From: Acidimicrobiales bacterium | GTDB taxonomy: Bacteria; Actinomycetota; Acidimicrobiia; Acidimicrobiales; Palsa-688 | Assembly: GCA_036378675.1 (NCBI GenBank) | Contig: DASUWA010000001.1 | Coordinates: forward strand, 37,378-101,377 | Direction: 5' to 3' | DNA: 64,000 nt | In this document: piece by piece, positions 42,643 to 50,731 of the stretch | Layout: every line of letters starts with the position of its first letter | How positions within the stretch are numbered: the stretch's first letter is position 1 | Notes under the pieces: model-generated | What the model saw: the letters and a program-made list of their open reading frames with translations, nothing else | What the model was told of the DNA's origin: nothing | The model's database searches: none | Translations under genes and position numbers: made by a program

Positions 42643-43547
42643 ACCGCTCCCCCGGCGCGTTCGACCAACTTGCAGAAGGCGCAGACCTTGCTCACCGTCG
42701 GCGATCCGCACCCGGGGCAGGGATGCAGCCCCTCGCGCTCCTCCTCCGCCGCGTGCGCCACCATCGGTGCGATCCGATCGAGAAAACCGAAGTAGAAAGC
42801 GGCCTTCGAACCGGGTGAAGTCGATTCGATCTCGTTGAGAGCCTCCTTGTAGCCGAGGTGCCGGTTTCCCGCCGCCATCGGGCACTCCTCGACGATGTAC
42901 TCGATGCCGCGAAGCACGCAGTAGGCCGCCGTCTCCCGCTCTGCGAGGCGAACGAGCGGCTTCACCTTCCGGGCGAATCCGTCGCCGCCCGGCAGCACCG
43001 GGTACTGGCGGCCGAGAAAGCCGAGGTCCCACCGCAGGACGTTGCCGAAAAGAACTGCCGCCTCGTCGTCAAGGTTGTGCCCGGTGGCGACCACGTCATA
43101 CCCGCCGTCAAGAGCGGCCTTGTTGAACAGGTGCCGCTTGGAAAGCCCGCACGCCGAGCACGGCGCGCGGCGGGCCGCGGCCGATCCGGTGGGGATGTCG
43201 TAGCCGAAATCTGCCGGCAGGTCGATCTCGACAAGCGTGGCATTCCGCTTTCCCGCAAAATCCCTGGCGTAGTCCCCCGAGGGCTCGCTGTACCCGCTGA
43301 TCCCCAGGCCGAGATACAAGCCGTCGGCGTCGTACCCGAGGTCGAGCAGCAGGTCCCAAAGGGCGAGCGAGTCCTTGCCGCCCGAGACGGCCACGAGCAC
43401 CCGCTCTCCTTCGCTGATCATCTTGTACGAGTGGATCGCCTTCTCCACCTGGTCCCGGCAGTGCTTGAAGAAGCACTGCTGGCAGAAACCGGCGTTGTGC
43501 CGGCGGATGTCGATCACCGCCGGCGCACGACAAGATCTGCACTTCAT
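42639..43547 (-). CDS. ttuA: tRNA-5-methyluridine-54 2-sulfurtransferase TtuA
   Basis: The 302-residue PP-loop enzyme has zinc-binding Cys pairs at both ends (C3, C6, C22, C25 and the C-terminal HPCPGCG then CAFCKL). The ATP loop is VAVSGGKDSLALWD (55-60), and CSACGLSKRH and ATGHNLDDEAAVLFGNVL are also present. All of these match the Thermus enzyme closely. It activates U54 of tRNA with ATP and inserts sulfur delivered by TtuB, using an iron-sulfur cluster. It is coupled by 4-bp overlaps to ttuB upstream and trmI downstream. Confidence 0.9.
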   Translation of the reverse strand: MKCRSCRAPAVIDIRRHNAGFCQQCFFKHCRDQVEKAIHSYKMISEGERVLVAVSGGKDSLALWDLLLDLGYDADGLYLGLGISGYSEPSGDYARDFAGKRNATLVEIDLPADFGYDIPTGSAAARRAPCSACGLSKRHLFNKAALDGGYDVVATGHNLDDEAAVLFGNVLRWDLGFLGRQYPVLPGGDGFARKVKPLVRLAERETAAYCVLRGIEYIVEECPMAAGNRHLGYKEALNEIESTSPGSKAAFYFGFLDRIAPMVAHAAEEEREGLHPCPGCGSPTVSKVCAFCKLVERAGGAV

Positions 43548-43744
43548 CGCGCGCCACCCGATATGACCGGTCGCACCTCGACCGTCGCCGCGTCCGGAAT
43601 GGTGGAGTCGCCCGTGACGAGGGTGCCATCGACTATGACGAGAACAGACTCGCGGTTCACCTCGAGCCGTGACAAAAGCGCCTGCACCGCCATCGGTCCG
43701 GCAAGTTCCAGCTCCCGCCTCGGGTTGCGGAGCATGACCTTCAC
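43544..43744 (-). CDS. ttuB: TtuB-like sulfur carrier (ThiS/MoaD/ubiquitin fold)
   Basis: The 66-residue protein (GTG 43744) reads VKVMLRNPRRELELAG, then VNRESVLVIVDGTLVTGD, and ends EVRPVISGGAR. It resembles Thermus TtuB, whose C-terminal ISGG is thiocarboxylated to carry sulfur to TtuA. Here two residues, Ala-Arg, follow the Gly-Gly, so a processing step or an alternative mode is implied. The stop overlaps the ttuA ATG. The activating enzyme TtuC is not in the window. Confidence 0.85.
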   Translation of the reverse strand: MKVMLRNPRRELELAGPMAVQALLSRLEVNRESVLVIVDGTLVTGDSTIPDAATVEVRPVISGGAR

Positions 43745-43767
43745 GCTCCCATTGTCGCGTGGCAGCG

Positions 43768-43980
43768 TCAGTCGTGAGCCTCGTGGGTCACTCGGAACGA
43801 TTCGCCAGGCTTGATCTCCTCCGAGAAGACGACCTCCGGCTCCCGCCGCAGCGCCCTCCGCGCGAGCCGGGCGACAAGTGCGGCACCGCCGATCACAACC
43901 CATACCCGGCTGCCCTCGCCGACGCCGCGATCCCATCCACGGCGGATCCCGAGCCGGATCGCCCGGTCGACCAGGGTCAT
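43768..43980 (-). CDS. Small membrane-anchored hypothetical protein
   Basis: The 70-residue protein begins MTLVDRAIRLGIRRGWDRGV, has one hydrophobic segment (VWVVIGGAALVARLA) and a basic then acidic tail ending FRVTHEAHD. No family is recognised. The ATG at 43980 is chosen because the frame above it is unlike protein. It lies 23 bp upstream of ttuB on the same strand, so the two may be co-expressed. Confidence 0.65.
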   Translation of the reverse strand: MTLVDRAIRLGIRRGWDRGVGEGSRVWVVIGGAALVARLARRALRREPEVVFSEEIKPGESFRVTHEAHD

Positions 43981-44062
43981 ACGGCCGGGCGTGGGGATGG
44001 GGTCCCCACGCTTCCCCAGAGGCGGGGCCAGATCGATGTAGCGGGGCCCCGCCGGGCAGATG

Positions 44063-44314
44063 TCACAGTCTGCGGATCTCGACCCAGGTGGTCTTGCGCT
44101 GGCCCCGCCGGCGCCCGAGGAGGAACGCCACGACAACAATCAGGATCACCGCGGCCACACCCGCCGACAAGGCCGCAGGTTTGGCGGTCTCCGCCTTCTC
44201 GTCGACTTCGCCGCGGATCTCACGAAGCTTGGAACGGATGTCGACCGCCTCGACGCGGCCGCCCGGTCCGCTTCCCTTGACGCCGGATGTGTCGACCGCA
44301 GGCATCCGGGGCAT
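44063..44314 (-). CDS. Small membrane protein downstream of a holin-like gene
   Basis: The 83-residue protein has a charged helical N-terminal half (VDIRSKLREIRGEVDEKAET), one transmembrane helix (AGVAAVILIVVVAFLLG) and a basic tail. The ATG at 44314 shares a base with the stop of the holin-like gene (TGATG), so the two are translationally coupled. Small proteins of this kind follow phage-holin-family genes in many actinobacteria. Function unknown. Confidence 0.75.
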   Translation of the reverse strand: MPRMPAVDTSGVKGSGPGGRVEAVDIRSKLREIRGEVDEKAETAKPAALSAGVAAVILIVVVAFLLGRRRGQRKTTWVEIRRL

Positions 44315-44643
44315 CAGCGAAGACCCCGCGTGATCCGGCTCACGGCCCATCCGATGCCGCACACGGCCACGGCGATCCCTCCTGTGTAAGGCACCCAGGT
44401 GAGGTCACCGTGGAGATGCGATCCGGTCTCGTTCTGCAAGATTCGCACGGCGCTCAGGATCAGCAGCGCACCGCCGAGTGCGATGAGTATCGCTCCTGCG
44501 ATGCCGAAGGTCACGAACCGTCCGAGTTCCCTCAGCGGATCGAGAGTCTCCTGCTTGGTGTACGCGACGACCAGGTTGAGTAGCTCGGTGGCGAGCGCGG
44601 ACACCGACTTGTCGCTCTTCGATCTCGCGCCGCTCTGAGTCAC
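44314..44643 (-). CDS. Phage holin family protein (Holin-X-like)
   Basis: The 109-residue protein has an amphipathic N-terminus (VSALATELLNLVVAYTKQET) and two transmembrane helices (about 45-68 and 84-102), the layout of the actinobacterial holin-X family (Phage_holin_3_6). These are chromosomal membrane proteins despite the name, and no lysis cassette is nearby. A role in the envelope is likely, given dacB immediately upstream. GTG or ATG start at 44643. Confidence 0.8.
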   Translation of the reverse strand: MTQSGARSKSDKSVSALATELLNLVVAYTKQETLDPLRELGRFVTFGIAGAILIALGGALLILSAVRILQNETGSHLHGDLTWVPYTGGIAVAVCGIGWAVSRITRGLR

Positions 44644-44688
44644 GGGGTGCGATCCTTATCTGCGGCTTCACTTCCGCGCAAGGATCGG

Positions 44689-46272
44689 TCACCCGCCGGG
44701 CTGTGGCTCCAGCAACTTCATGGGCGGAAGGTTCGGGTACCCGGCAAGCGCGATTCCGACCTTGTCCGAGACGTCCTCGGCGATCGTGTCCGGGAGGCCG
44801 TTAAGAATCAACGAGAAGACCAGCGGTTCTCCAAGCGCCGGCGTCGGGGGCGTGCCGGAGGGCGGCAGCACAAAACCGCTGAGGCTCACGACGTTGTCGA
44901 GGCTGCCCGTCTTGGCAATAAGCCTTCCCTGTGCAGGAGTACCGGTCATTCTCCCGACGAGGGTCCCGGTCTTGCCCGCGATCGGCAACCCCTTTGCGAT
45001 GACACCGGTGGGCCCGGCCCTCTCCAGGGCGTCCACGATCAGGTCGCAGCTCGCCCGATCCGAGCGGTCCAATCCGGACCCGTCCACCTGTACGAGCTGA
45101 TCGACCGGAAGCCCGTCGGCCTGCAGGTCCGCCCGTATGGCCGCAACTCCCGCCTTAGTGGTCCCTTGCTGCGATTGCTGGTAGCCGAGCTCCTTTGTAA
45201 AAAGCTCCGCAGCGGTGTCGTCGCTCACGCTCAGCATCGCGTCCAGCTCGTCCGTGAGGGGCGCGCTGTCGATCGCTGTGACCACGGCCGTGGTACCGGG
45301 GGTGAACCCGCTTCGCGCACCACCGTCGACCCTCACTCCGTCGTTGCGCAGCAACGTCTCGAATGCTTGTGCCGCCTGACCCACGGGGTCCGTCGCGGCA
45401 GCAAACGCGAGTGCAGCAGAGTTGCTCGTCTCCCCCGGCCTTGTTGCGGGAGGAGGTCTGGGGGTTGGCGGCTTGGGAGCATCCGGAGCGCCGCCGGGCG
45501 GCGGAGGGGGTGGGACCGTGGTCGTCGTGGTCGTGGTGGTGTTGGGAACGAAACCGTCGTTGACTTCGAGTGCGCTCAAAGGACCGACGTCACCTTCGGT
45601 GGTGTAGATCGGCTTCCACGAGGGGACGATCCGTTGGCTGTCGTAACGGCCCGCGTCGCCAACGATCGACCCGGTCACTTCCGTCACGCCAGACTGGCGC
45701 ACCTGTTCGGCGAGCTTGTCGAGAGAAGTAAAGACCGTGCCGCCGCCGGCGGTTCCGCCCCCATATGACGAAGTTCGCAGGTCGGGGTCCCCTCCGCCGA
45801 CCAGGTACAGATTCCCGAAGACGATCCCACCGGAGGGAGGACTCGCCGACCGGACGCTTGTGACGAACTTGTCGGATCCGCCGAGGCGGTCGAGAACGGC
45901 TGTCGCGGTAAGGATCTTGAGGTTCGACGCTGGGATGAACATCTTGTCGGCATAGGAGGCGAAGATCGTTGCGTTGCCCTGTGTGACGAGCAGGCAACCC
46001 GAAGGCAGACCGCCCGACGTCAGCGCTTGGCCCACTACGCGTTGGAGCGCGGCGCCGAGTCGTTGCGCGGATGCGGTCCCAGCCAACCAGTCGGGCACCC
46101 TCCGAACAGACAGGACCGAGGTCGGAAGGAGGTCCTGGCCCGGTCGCTGCGCGCCATTACCCGCAGCGGCCGCCGGTAGCCCCGTCGCCGTCCCTCCCAC
46201 TCCCGCCAGGGCGACCACGATCGCCCCGATGCCCAGCCGCGACATCAAGGGACAGAAAATAGACGACGTCAT
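44689..46272 (-). CDS. dacB: D-alanyl-D-alanine carboxypeptidase/endopeptidase (PBP4/DacB type)
   Basis: The 527-residue penicillin-binding protein has an N-terminal signal peptide (about 10-35), SxxK in FIPASNLKILTAT, and KTG in IAGKTGTLVG. At the SxN position it reads VSDDTAAELF, with Asp where Asn is usual. A Thr/Pro-rich low-complexity insert (a run of seven Thr then Pro) lies at about 246-280. It trims peptidoglycan peptides outside the membrane. Divergent from the desaturase. Confidence 0.9.
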   Translation of the reverse strand: MTSSIFCPLMSRLGIGAIVVALAGVGGTATGLPAAAAGNGAQRPGQDLLPTSVLSVRRVPDWLAGTASAQRLGAALQRVVGQALTSGGLPSGCLLVTQGNATIFASYADKMFIPASNLKILTATAVLDRLGGSDKFVTSVRSASPPSGGIVFGNLYLVGGGDPDLRTSSYGGGTAGGGTVFTSLDKLAEQVRQSGVTEVTGSIVGDAGRYDSQRIVPSWKPIYTTEGDVGPLSALEVNDGFVPNTTTTTTTTVPPPPPPGGAPDAPKPPTPRPPPATRPGETSNSAALAFAAATDPVGQAAQAFETLLRNDGVRVDGGARSGFTPGTTAVVTAIDSAPLTDELDAMLSVSDDTAAELFTKELGYQQSQQGTTKAGVAAIRADLQADGLPVDQLVQVDGSGLDRSDRASCDLIVDALERAGPTGVIAKGLPIAGKTGTLVGRMTGTPAQGRLIAKTGSLDNVVSLSGFVLPPSGTPPTPALGEPLVFSLILNGLPDTIAEDVSDKVGIALAGYPNLPPMKLLEPQPGG

Positions 46273-46369
46273 GCCCCCTCCCGCGTCAACTCCCCAGACC
46301 CGAACTTGTTCCGAGCGACTCGGATCTACGAATGGCTCTGCCGCGGGGTCAACTGAGCAACCCCTCGAC

Positions 46370-46375
46370 TAGCGT
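46370..46375 (+). promoter_or_regulatory. Candidate -10 hexamer before the desaturase
   Basis: TAGCGT ends 6 nt before GTG 46382, with no Shine-Dalgarno sequence. Confidence 0.45.
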
Positions 46376-46381
46376 TGGCGC

Positions 46382-47143
46382 GTGCCCGGCATCCTCATCG
46401 CAATCCTGGCCGGCCTGGCTGTCTGCCAGGTCGCCATCGTCCTGACGACCGTTTTCCTCCACAGGACCCTTTCACACCGTGCGATCACGATGTCGCCGGC
46501 GCTCCGATTCGCCTGCCGGGCGATGCTCTGGATCACGACCGGCATCCGACCCCGCCAGTGGGTGGGCGTCCATCGCCGGCACCATGCTTTCACCGACGTA
46601 GAAGGAGACCCGCACTCCCCGCTCCTCGAGGGTTTCGCGACTGTCCAGTTCGGCAATGTTCTGTTGTACCGCAAGGCTGCCCGGGACGGCGTCACCGTCG
46701 AGAAGTACGCAAAGGACGTACCGGCAGACCGGTGGGACCGGGTCCTCTTCGACCACGCCCTCGTGGGGCTAGGCGTCGGGATCGGCTTGCTGGCGCTGGT
46801 TTTCTGGGGCAACTGGCTTCTCGTGGCCATCGCCGCGGCCACCCATGTCGTCTCCTATCTCGGACTCAATTCGGCGGTGAACGCCGTCGGCCACTCCTTC
46901 GGGCGCCGGCCCTTCAAGGGTCTCGCCGCCAACTCGCAATGGCTTGCCTGGCTAACCGCGGGTGAAGGACTCCACTCGAACCACCACGCGGCGCCCACAT
47001 CGGCGCGACTCTCGATGCAACGGGGGGAAATCGATCCCGGTTGGTGGTTCATCAGCGTTGCTAAGAAGCTGCGCTGGCTGACGGTGCGGCACCTGGAGCC
47101 TCGTCTGTCGACGAACGCCCGCCAACCCGCCAAGGCAGCCTGA
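46382..47143 (+). CDS. Fatty acid desaturase (acyl-CoA/stearoyl type)
   Basis: The 253-residue membrane di-iron enzyme has the three histidine boxes HRTLSH, HRRHH and HSNHH, with helices between them (an N-terminal pair and a pair around LGVGIGLLALVFWGNWLLVA). It should introduce a double bond, probably at delta-9, into acyl chains using electrons from a ferredoxin or reductase. GTG start. It is alone on the plus strand before the pentose phosphate genes. Confidence 0.9.
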   Translation: MPGILIAILAGLAVCQVAIVLTTVFLHRTLSHRAITMSPALRFACRAMLWITTGIRPRQWVGVHRRHHAFTDVEGDPHSPLLEGFATVQFGNVLLYRKAARDGVTVEKYAKDVPADRWDRVLFDHALVGLGVGIGLLALVFWGNWLLVAIAAATHVVSYLGLNSAVNAVGHSFGRRPFKGLAANSQWLAWLTAGEGLHSNHHAAPTSARLSMQRGEIDPGWWFISVAKKLRWLTVRHLEPRLSTNARQPAKAA

Positions 47144-47180
47144 ACCCCTAGCTCGACTTCACCCCAACACGGACTTCAAC

Positions 47181-47570
47181 ATGGACATCGTTTCCGCTCT
47201 CTTCGTCGAGAACATCGACCTTCGACCGGTTCCGGGTCCGTCGACCCGCATCGACCTGACGGGGATCATGTTCTCCACGCCGGCGCCCGCCGATCCGCCC
47301 GTGACGATCACGCCGCATTTGATCGTGCTGGTCCGGTGCCGGCAGGACGAGGACGGCCAAGGGATACTCGAGGTCGTTTTCAAGGACGAGGACGGCGAGC
47401 AGGTCGCCCGCAACGTGTCGCCCTTCCAGGTCGAGCCGGGGAAGTTCACGTACCGGCTGGTGCGCGGCGAACTCGAATACAAGAAGCTCGGAACCATCGA
47501 GGCCAACTGCCGCCTCCTCCCTGACGGTCCTGTCACCGTCGTCCCCCTTACCCTGCTGGCAGTGTTGTAA
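47181..47570 (+). CDS. Conserved-looking hypothetical beta-rich protein
   Basis: The 129-residue protein begins MDIVSALFVENIDLRPVPGP and is mostly alternating hydrophobic strands (TITPHLIVLVRCRQDEDGQG, LLPDGPVTVVPLTLLAVL). It resembles the broad group of small actinobacterial proteins with a beta-sandwich and no known role. No signal peptide, motif or catalytic residue is evident. It stands 37 bp after the desaturase and 44 bp before tkt. Confidence 0.75.
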   Translation: MDIVSALFVENIDLRPVPGPSTRIDLTGIMFSTPAPADPPVTITPHLIVLVRCRQDEDGQGILEVVFKDEDGEQVARNVSPFQVEPGKFTYRLVRGELEYKKLGTIEANCRLLPDGPVTVVPLTLLAVL

Positions 47571-47602
47571 CACTCTTGTCTCGCGTGCGTCCGGGGCCTG
47601 GA

Positions 47603-47608
47603 TAGGGT
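47603..47608 (+). promoter_or_regulatory. Candidate -10 hexamer before tkt
   Basis: TAGGGT ends 6 nt before ATG 47615; no ribosome binding site. It would drive the tkt-tal-zwf-opcA run. Confidence 0.5.
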
Positions 47609-47614
47609 TGGCCC

Positions 47615-49618
47615 ATGACGGATCGGGACCTGGAGCAGCTCGGCATCAACGTCATCAGGGGCTTGGCGATGGACGCCCCTCAGAAAGCGAACTCGGGCCA
47701 TCCGGGCACCGCGATGGCACTCGCGCCGCTGGCCCACGTGCTGTGGACGAGGATCATGAAGTTCGACCCGACCGACCCGGATTGGCCCGACCGCGACCGG
47801 TTCGTTCTCTCGTGCGGCCACGCGTGCATCCTCCTCTATTCGATGCTCTACCTGACCGGGTACGGGGTGGAGATCGAAGACCTCAAGCAGTTCCGCCAGC
47901 TTCACAGCCGAACACCTGGCCACCCGGAGGTTCACGATCTGCCAGGGATAGAGGTCACCACCGGCCCGCTGGGTCAGGGCTTCGCCAACGGTGTCGGCCT
48001 TGGTGCCGCCGAACGGCTTCTCAGGGCCCGGTTCGGCTCCGATGTCGTCGACCACCACACCTTCGTCATCTGCAGCGACGGCGATCTCATGGAAGGGATA
48101 AGCCACGAAGCCGGTTCGCTCGCAGGCCACCTGCAGTTGGGCCGCCTCATCTACATCTACGACGACAACCACATCACCATCGACGGACCGACCGAGATCA
48201 CTTACGGGGACGACGCGGCGAAGCGCTTCGAAGCCTACGGCTGGCACACCGAGCGTCTCGGCGAGATCGCCAACGACACCGACGCGCTCGAAGCGGCGAT
48301 AAGAAGGGCGATGGCCGTCGAGGACCGGCCGAGCATGCTGGTGCTCAGGAGCCACATCGGGTACCCCGCGCCGCACATGACCGACAACCCGAAAGCGCAT
48401 GGCTCCCCCCTGGGCGAGGACGAGGTTCGTGCCACCAAGGAGATCTTGGGGCTTCCACCGGAGCAGACGTTCTGGGTCCCCGACGAAGTCCTCGGCATGT
48501 ATCGCGAGGCGATCCCTCGAGGTCAGGCTGTTCGAGCCGAATGGGACAAACGTCTGGCAGGCTGGACACGCGACAGAACCGAATGGGACGCGGTGTGGTC
48601 CTCTGGAACCCTGCCCGGCTGGCACGAGAAGCTTCCCAACTGGGACCAGCCCGGCGAAAAGATCGCCACCCGGGTCGCCGCGAACAAGATTCTGAACGCC
48701 GTCTTCCCGCACGTCCCAGCGATGGTCTCGGGCGGAGCGGATCTGACCGGAAACACGGGTACCAAGCTCGACGACACACCGCGCCAAGGTGTTAAGAACC
48801 CGGAAGGAAGGGCGTTCGCCTTCGGTGTACGCGAGCACGGAATGGGCGGGGTAATGACAGGTATGTCGCTACACGGAGGGGTTCTGCCCATCGGGGGCAC
48901 CTTCTTCGTATTCAGCGACTACATGCGGGGATCGGTGCGTCTCGCCGCGCTGTCCGAAGCCAAGGTCATCTACTTCTGGTCCCACGACTCCGTCGGTTTG
49001 GGCGAGGACGGACCGACCCACCAGCCGATCGAGCAGCTTGCCGCCATGAGGGCTATGCCTGGCCTCCGGGTAATCAGGCCGGCGGACGCCAACGAATGCG
49101 CCCAGGCCTTCCGCGTGGCGGTTGAGAGCGACGGGCCGACGGCGCTCATCCTGACCCGTCAGAGCATTCCCGTTCTCGAGGGAACTCACGAGCTGGCGTC
49201 AAACCTCCAACGAGGCGCGTATGTGCTCATGAACGGCAACGAAGACCCGGACATTGTCCTGATCGGCACCGGATCGGAGGTTTCAGTATGCATGGAGGCC
49301 GCCAAGATCCTCGCCGACGAAGGGATTACCGCCCGGGTCGTCTCGATGCCCAGCTGGGACCTGTTCGAGGACCAGGAGGACGACTACCAGGATTCTGTGC
49401 TCGGCCCGGGGGCCCCGGTCTTGTCGGTGGAGGCGGCATCGTCGTTCGGGTGGTCCCGTTGGGCGGACGAGTCTGTGTCGATCGACCATTTCGGCGCGTC
49501 GGCTCCCGGAGACCAGGTTCTCGCCGAGTTCGGGTTCACCCCTGAGAACGTCGCCGAGCGGGCGAGGCAACTCTTCGACGAGCTCGGGTATTTCTCAGAT
49601 GACGAGGACGACGAGTAG
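47615..49618 (+). CDS. tkt: Transketolase
   Basis: The 667-residue thiamine-diphosphate enzyme transfers two-carbon ketol units between sugar phosphates. It has SGHPGTAMALAPLAHVLW, GPLGQGFANGVGLG, the TPP motif GDGDLMEGISHEAGSL to DDNHITIDG, and the pyrimidine domain with EDGPTHQPIEQLAAMRAMPG. Full length. It leads the non-oxidative/oxidative pentose phosphate run, with tal 12 bp downstream. Confidence 0.96.
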   Translation: MTDRDLEQLGINVIRGLAMDAPQKANSGHPGTAMALAPLAHVLWTRIMKFDPTDPDWPDRDRFVLSCGHACILLYSMLYLTGYGVEIEDLKQFRQLHSRTPGHPEVHDLPGIEVTTGPLGQGFANGVGLGAAERLLRARFGSDVVDHHTFVICSDGDLMEGISHEAGSLAGHLQLGRLIYIYDDNHITIDGPTEITYGDDAAKRFEAYGWHTERLGEIANDTDALEAAIRRAMAVEDRPSMLVLRSHIGYPAPHMTDNPKAHGSPLGEDEVRATKEILGLPPEQTFWVPDEVLGMYREAIPRGQAVRAEWDKRLAGWTRDRTEWDAVWSSGTLPGWHEKLPNWDQPGEKIATRVAANKILNAVFPHVPAMVSGGADLTGNTGTKLDDTPRQGVKNPEGRAFAFGVREHGMGGVMTGMSLHGGVLPIGGTFFVFSDYMRGSVRLAALSEAKVIYFWSHDSVGLGEDGPTHQPIEQLAAMRAMPGLRVIRPADANECAQAFRVAVESDGPTALILTRQSIPVLEGTHELASNLQRGAYVLMNGNEDPDIVLIGTGSEVSVCMEAAKILADEGITARVVSMPSWDLFEDQEDDYQDSVLGPGAPVLSVEAASSFGWSRWADESVSIDHFGASAPGDQVLAEFGFTPENVAERARQLFDELGYFSDDEDDE

Positions 49619-49630
49619 GAGGAAGCCCCG

Positions 49631-50731
49631 ATGACCAGGCTGCAAGACCTCTACAAGCAGTGCGGGCAGAGCCCGTGGTTGGACAACTTGACTCGGACCG
49701 CAATCCAGGGCGGTGGTCTGGCCAAGCTGGTCGGATCGGGCATCCGGGGGGTCACCTCTAATCCCACCATCTTTCAGAAGGCGATGACCGGCTCGGACGC
49801 CTACGACGATCAGTTCAGACAGCTGATTGCCAAGGATTCCATCGAAGCGGCTTTCTGGGATATGGCCATCGACGACGTCACGAACGCTTGTGGCGTGCTC
49901 CGTCCAGTCCACGACGAAAGCGGCGGCACCGACGGGTTCGTGTCTCTCGAGGTGTCTCCGGCTCTGGCATCCGACACGGCCGCGACGATCGAAGCGGCGA
50001 GATCGCTGCACGCGCGGATTTCGCTTCCGAACCTGATGGTCAAGATCCCCGCCACGGAGGAGGGTGTACCTGCGATCAAGGCAATGATCTCCGAGGGCCG
50101 CAACATCAACGTCACCCTCATATTCAGTCTCGACCGGTACGCCGAGGTCATCGAGGCCTACCTGTCGGGTCTGGAAGCTCTCGCGACAGCGGGGGGCGAC
50201 CTTGCGAAGGTGCACAGCGTCGCCTCCTTCTTCGTCAGCCGGGTCGACACCGAAGTGGATCGCCGGCTCCAGGGTGTCAGCGGTGCCGAAGACCTCGCCG
50301 GAAAGGCCGCCGTCGCCCAAGCGAAGTTGGCGTACTCGTTGTTCAAGGAGCACTTCTCGGGGCCCTGGTGGGATGCGCTGAAGGCGAAGGGCGCCCACCC
50401 CCAGCGGCCGTTGTGGGCGTCGACTTCGACCAAGAACCCCGCCTATCCAGACCTGCTCTACGTCGACAACCTCATCGGACCCGACACGGTCAACACGTTG
50501 CCCGATCACACCATCGACGCGTTCCAGGATCACGGCACCGTTAAACGCACGGTCGACACCGGGGTGGACGCAGCGCGAAGCGAGCTGGATCGGCTTGCAG
50601 CCGCAGGCATCGACATGGCTGACGTGTCGAACGTGCTCGAGCAGGAGGGGGTCGCCTCGTTCCTCAAAAGCTACGACGAACTCCTTCAAGCACTGTCCGA
50701 CAAGGCCAACGCGCTCAGCGGGGGCGGGTGA
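49631..50731 (+). CDS. tal: Transaldolase
   Basis: The 366-residue enzyme exchanges three-carbon units in the pentose phosphate pathway. It has GVTSNPTIFQKAM near the start, the Schiff-base lysine in NLMVKIPATEEGVPAI, and NVTLIFSLDRYAEVIEAYLS. The length is that of the actinobacterial Tal with its longer C-terminal part. GGAGGAAG precedes the ATG. The stop overlaps the zwf GTG by 4 bp. Confidence 0.95.
   Translation: MTRLQDLYKQCGQSPWLDNLTRTAIQGGGLAKLVGSGIRGVTSNPTIFQKAMTGSDAYDDQFRQLIAKDSIEAAFWDMAIDDVTNACGVLRPVHDESGGTDGFVSLEVSPALASDTAATIEAARSLHARISLPNLMVKIPATEEGVPAIKAMISEGRNINVTLIFSLDRYAEVIEAYLSGLEALATAGGDLAKVHSVASFFVSRVDTEVDRRLQGVSGAEDLAGKAAVAQAKLAYSLFKEHFSGPWWDALKAKGAHPQRPLWASTSTKNPAYPDLLYVDNLIGPDTVNTLPDHTIDAFQDHGTVKRTVDTGVDAARSELDRLAAAGIDMADVSNVLEQEGVASFLKSYDELLQALSDKANALSGGG

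Noticed and set aside
44314..44643. Holin-like gene as evidence of a prophage
   Set aside because: Holin-X family proteins are common chromosomal membrane proteins in actinobacteria and no other phage gene is nearby.
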